This document shows, one piece after another, positions 60,540 to 64,000 of a DNA stretch of 64,000 nucleotides (the first letter of the stretch is position 1; every line of letters begins with the position of its first letter). A program made the translations under genes and the position numbers. Under the pieces are notes generated by a model. That model did no database searches and was not told the DNA's origin. It saw only the letters and a program-made list of their open reading frames with translations. Location: positions 625,856 to 689,855 of the forward strand of contig JXTB01000172.1 of NCBI GenBank assembly GCA_002914805.1, written 5' to 3'. Source of the DNA: Parasponia andersonii (Eukaryota; Streptophyta; Magnoliopsida; Rosales; Cannabaceae).

Positions 60540-61460
60540 ATATATATAAGGAAAAACACAGACACACAAAATATTTTTATTATTGAATTAATTATCATCA
60601 TGGATCTCGCATATAATAGAAGAAAAAGAAAAACAAAATTACTGATACGAGTATCTCTAAATCATAATATTTCATGACTAATTCTAATTATCTTGATAAA
60701 TTATTCAGGAAAAGAAAAGCTGTATTGATGTAACATCGTATATCCTATATTTGCATGCTTTTAAATTTATGAAACCGAAATACTTGTTACTTACAAGTAT
60801 AACTAGGCCGTGGAAATACTACCCTCCACATCCTTATAGTACTGTTTTAGTTCGATCACTTGTAATATGCGTATTCTTTTGTATCTTATTACCATGGAAA
60901 AATTACCACGTGTACAAAATATTTTTACCACAGGAGAGAGAGAGAGAGCGCATTCATAATTTTTGTTTTGTTTTTTTTTTTTTTTTTGGAAAAATAAAGG
61001 TATAATAGAAAGGAGGAGTAGTGGTTATGACGCTGTATGAGGAAGGGTGTGGCAGTGGTCACCATGCACAAAAAAGGTCAAATGCTGAAGAATCAAATCA
61101 TTTTTACAATGTCGTCATGCTCAACATCAGCCATTCAGATAGGCATCTTTATTGTCAATGGACGAAATCTTAAATCCCATTGCTAGACCTTCTCTTCCTA
61201 TTTAGATTGTCTCCTAAAGAAATAAAGAAAAGAAAAAGGGGGGGGTTTCTTTTCAAATTTGAGTGGCACCAAAAAACAGGCAAAAAAGAAACTGTGTGCC
61301 GTGGCAGGCGACTAAAGCAATGCGTCATTTTGATGACAATTTCTTCTTCCCTACAAAAATAGTCATTTCATATCAGTGCATGCAGAATTTTTAATGGGCC
61401 AAAATAGAAAAACATTTTATTACCTACATAAACCATAAAAGATAGTCGAGTGGGTGTCGC
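60540..61460. other. Intergenic DNA, no gene
   Basis: No recognised gene. A GA run lies at about 60934-60948. Short open frames here are not protein-like. Confidence 0.45.
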
Positions 61461-61461
61461 A

Positions 61462-61633
61462 ACTATATATTGTGCGTTAAGAGTTATATATTCATTTGCT
61501 TGAGTCCGCGGTAAGTGAAACGAAAATGAATGATTGCGATTGAGAAGATCATAGATATGATAATTATATATTGCGCCTAATAATTATATATTCATTTGTT
61601 TGAGTCCGCGATAAGTGAAACGAAAATGAATGA
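61462..61633 (+). repeat. Two-copy direct repeat, 100-bp period
   Basis: About 72 bp at 61462-61533 recurs at 61562-61633 with only a few differences, exactly 100 bp apart. Shared landmarks are TTATATATTCATTTG, TTGAGTCCGCG and TAAGTGAAACGAAAATGAAT. Non-coding; origin unknown. Confidence 0.75.
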
Positions 61634-61639
61634 CTAAAT

Positions 61640-63700
61640 TGTGAAACTAAACTATTACAAAAACTTGCTAGAATTTGTATAAATTAAACTAATTTTGTAA
61701 GAATACATATGACCGATTTTGTCTAGCAAGTTGTGGCCCTAAATTTATAATGAATATTATGGTCAGCATTTGTTTGTTACAATGAATGGTTTAATTCAAT
61801 TGTCAAATCAAGATAAAATAAAGTGTATCTTGTTACTCTTTCTGCGATATAGTATGGATCATACCCTACAAGTCTTTGATGCAATATGAAGAAATGAAAA
61901 AAAAATTAAAATTACTGAAGTGCTGATTTGGTAACAATTTAAATTTACCTATCCGTGTTATTTAAACAAAAAGTACGATGATTAAAATCAAATAAAAAAA
62001 TAATTCCAAACAAAACCTTTAAGTTGTTGGTACTTTAATTCGTAAAAATATGTATGTGTGGACTAAAGTACTGACACCGTGAACATGAAATCCTCAAGAA
62101 ATCAAGGACACTCCATATATACCACTTCAAGGTCTGAGCTCTAGCTCAAGTTTCTTTTCATGTAGAAAATCTCATACTTAAGCTGAAAAATAAAAACTTA
62201 AGGATGGATATGCTAAATTGCTAACATATATTATATATAGTGTACACTAGCACATTGGAAACTCCATTTCACAATCAAAGATTCAAAATAAATATAAGAG
62301 GGAATGATAGTATCTTATAATTAATTTTCACGTTAGAATTTTTAATTATGTTTCTAGTGGCACGTGCATTAAAACGATTAATTATTGTAGTTAACCAGTA
62401 CCAATCTTTAAATATGACTATAGTTTTCTCTTCTTTTTTTCGAGATTTGATTTATTTAATTAAAATAAAAGGGTAGTTGAATCGTAGGTGTTCGTAGTGT
62501 AAATTTTACCTTTATATTCTTGATAAATGTTAGCAAATATTAAGATCTAAAGGAGATATGATCATCAGGGAGGAATCCTCTATGACTGCTAGGTGGTCCA
62601 GCCATTCAAATCGGGATGAAGAAGAATATTTTCCTTTTGGAAAAAAAAAATAGAGAGAAAAGTAAACTGCATACGTAATTTAGTAGTAAGCATACTTTTT
62701 CTCGGTATAGATATTCTTATGTTTCAATCTAATCTGAAAAAAAAATCGTCAATTTGTTGGTAAAATAAAAACTTTTCAAGTGATAACTTATAACAGTTGT
62801 GGAGTGATTGATTTTTGTTACTTACTTTCCTAATGAAATTATTATGTCAAATTTTGTTAGATTTTAGATGATTTTTCCGATAATCTAATATTTCAGAAAT
62901 CTTCTCTATCTTAAAATGATCAAAAGTATTCTTTTCCTCCATATAACTTTTCTAGCCACTTAAAAAAAAAAAAAAAAGGGTCCTTCACTCCTCGTTCGAA
63001 AATAATTTAGCCACCAATCACAAACGAAATAGGAAAAAAGATCAGAATCTGGTGTAAAGATTGATATTGCATGATATGAAGTTTTTAGTTTCTCTAACAT
63101 CATATATGCTATATGCCCCTACACATTGATGATTATTAACGTGTTAATCATTTTCTTAGTTCAAACGTATGTTTGCAGGTGAAAATCATAAATTAATCTG
63201 CAAAAATAAAGGATAATTACACTTAACACTATTACTTATGTTAAACCACAATGAATAGCGAAGCCTTTGAGAGATTAACTAAAAAGAAACTACTATATAT
63301 GAAGACTTGTTTCTGTCAACCAGAGTCTGATGGAAAGTGCCTATACTTACGCCCCATGCATGCTTTATAAGTAGCTACATTTGTTGGGGCTAGGGTAATG
63401 CTTTCCATCTCTTAGATGGAGTACAAGAGCCGCCCGAAAAATCCTCAACAAACATTCATGTGAAGTTCCTGTAATCACATTTAGAGAGAAATATCACTAT
63501 AGTAGCTTCATTCCTCCATTCTTTTTCTATAAAAAAAAAAAAAGGAAACTACCGCATCAAAGATAAAAATGAAATTAATGTCAAATTCGTCTAGTGATAA
63601 AGTGAGGTGTTGATATCTTTTTTTTTTTTCACCCAATTTTAAGTCATTTTATTATAAACAAATTTAGGTATTATGACTCAGAAACCACTGTAAATTGAAC
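61640..63700. other. Intergenic DNA with one small hairpin
   Basis: AT-rich and without a recognised gene. At 63329-63409 the arms GATGGAAAG...GCCCC and GGGGC...CTTTCCATC can pair around a loop of about 30 nt, but the middle of the stem is poorly matched. Confidence 0.4.
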
Positions 63701-63749
63701 GCAGTTATTAGGAGTAATATTATTAGTAGAATTTTCTTTTTCTTTCTAA

Positions 63750-64000
63750 TGAGTTGTATATCATTGCGGCGAGTGTTGGTCACTTGCTTAGGGAAAGGCG
63801 CGGGCATAAAACTTGGATTGGTTTCCCACACGATTTCGTTAAGACGAAGTAGAAACAAGGCCCTGCCCGTACCTTCCGGTAGGAAGCACAGAAAAATCGT
63901 ACCACTCCTGGTGTCCTACGTCACGCACGCCCAACCCAACGTCAAATAATCCGGATCCACAAGTTTCTGACCCGACCCACATCCGAAGCTCACGGTACGC
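63750..64000. other. GC-richer right edge, possible start of another gene region
   Basis: G+C rises sharply in the last 250 bp, with TACGTCACGCACG at about 63918-63930 (an ACGT-core bZIP-type site) and several CCCAACCC / GACCCGACCC words. This could be a promoter or first exon of a gene beyond the window. The open frame 63695-63949 resembles no known protein. Confidence 0.35.

Overview
The window is nuclear DNA of a eudicot plant. It is AT-rich, with spliced genes carrying GT/AG introns (including the 9-nt mini-exon typical of plant acid invertases), many LTR-retrotransposon fossils, hAT, MULE and MITE-type DNA transposons, a LINE fragment and long (TA)n runs. Gene and repeat style fits a Rosales-like dicot, but the species cannot be fixed from sequence alone. 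There is one assembly gap (22088-22274).

Layout. 1-8.6 kb: a Ty1/copia fossil with a long LTR, abutting a reverse-oriented Ty3/gypsy (Athila-like) fossil. 8.6-38.6 kb: three direct-repeat copies of a cell-wall invertase gene (GH32 beta-fructofuranosidase, sucrose hydrolysis in the apoplast). Only the middle copy (16101-19643, seven exons, 574 aa) is intact. The left copy (8937-12018) is a recently decayed pseudogene. The right copy (31228-38635) is an older pseudogene, and four transposable elements sit in or just upstream of it: a MULE-like element, two solo LTRs and a copia fossil. Between the middle and right copies lie a LINE fragment and a copia element with both LTRs and a 5-bp target duplication. 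38.6-49 kb: a transposon-rich spacer with a long foldback, TA-targeted MITEs, another solo LTR (related to the one in the right invertase copy) and a degenerate hAT with recognisable ends and transposase. 49.4-52.8 kb: an intact two-exon ADP/ATP carrier of the plant plasma-membrane PM-ANT1 type. 56.7-57.2 kb (minus strand): an intronless CC-type (ROXY) glutaredoxin that lacks the usual C-terminal ALWL tail. About 1.3-1.7 kb upstream of it is a cluster of TGACG and G-box (bZIP) sites. 58.9-64 kb: mostly non-coding, with a MITE, a 100-bp-period duplication and a GC-rich right edge.

There is no operon-like logic; neighbours are independent genes. The notable biology is the birth-and-death history of the invertase array, including a sharp gene-conversion signature between copies 1 and 2, and the possible TGA/bZIP link of the glutaredoxin. 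I found no convincing new multi-gene system, no CRISPR array and no tRNA or rRNA gene.
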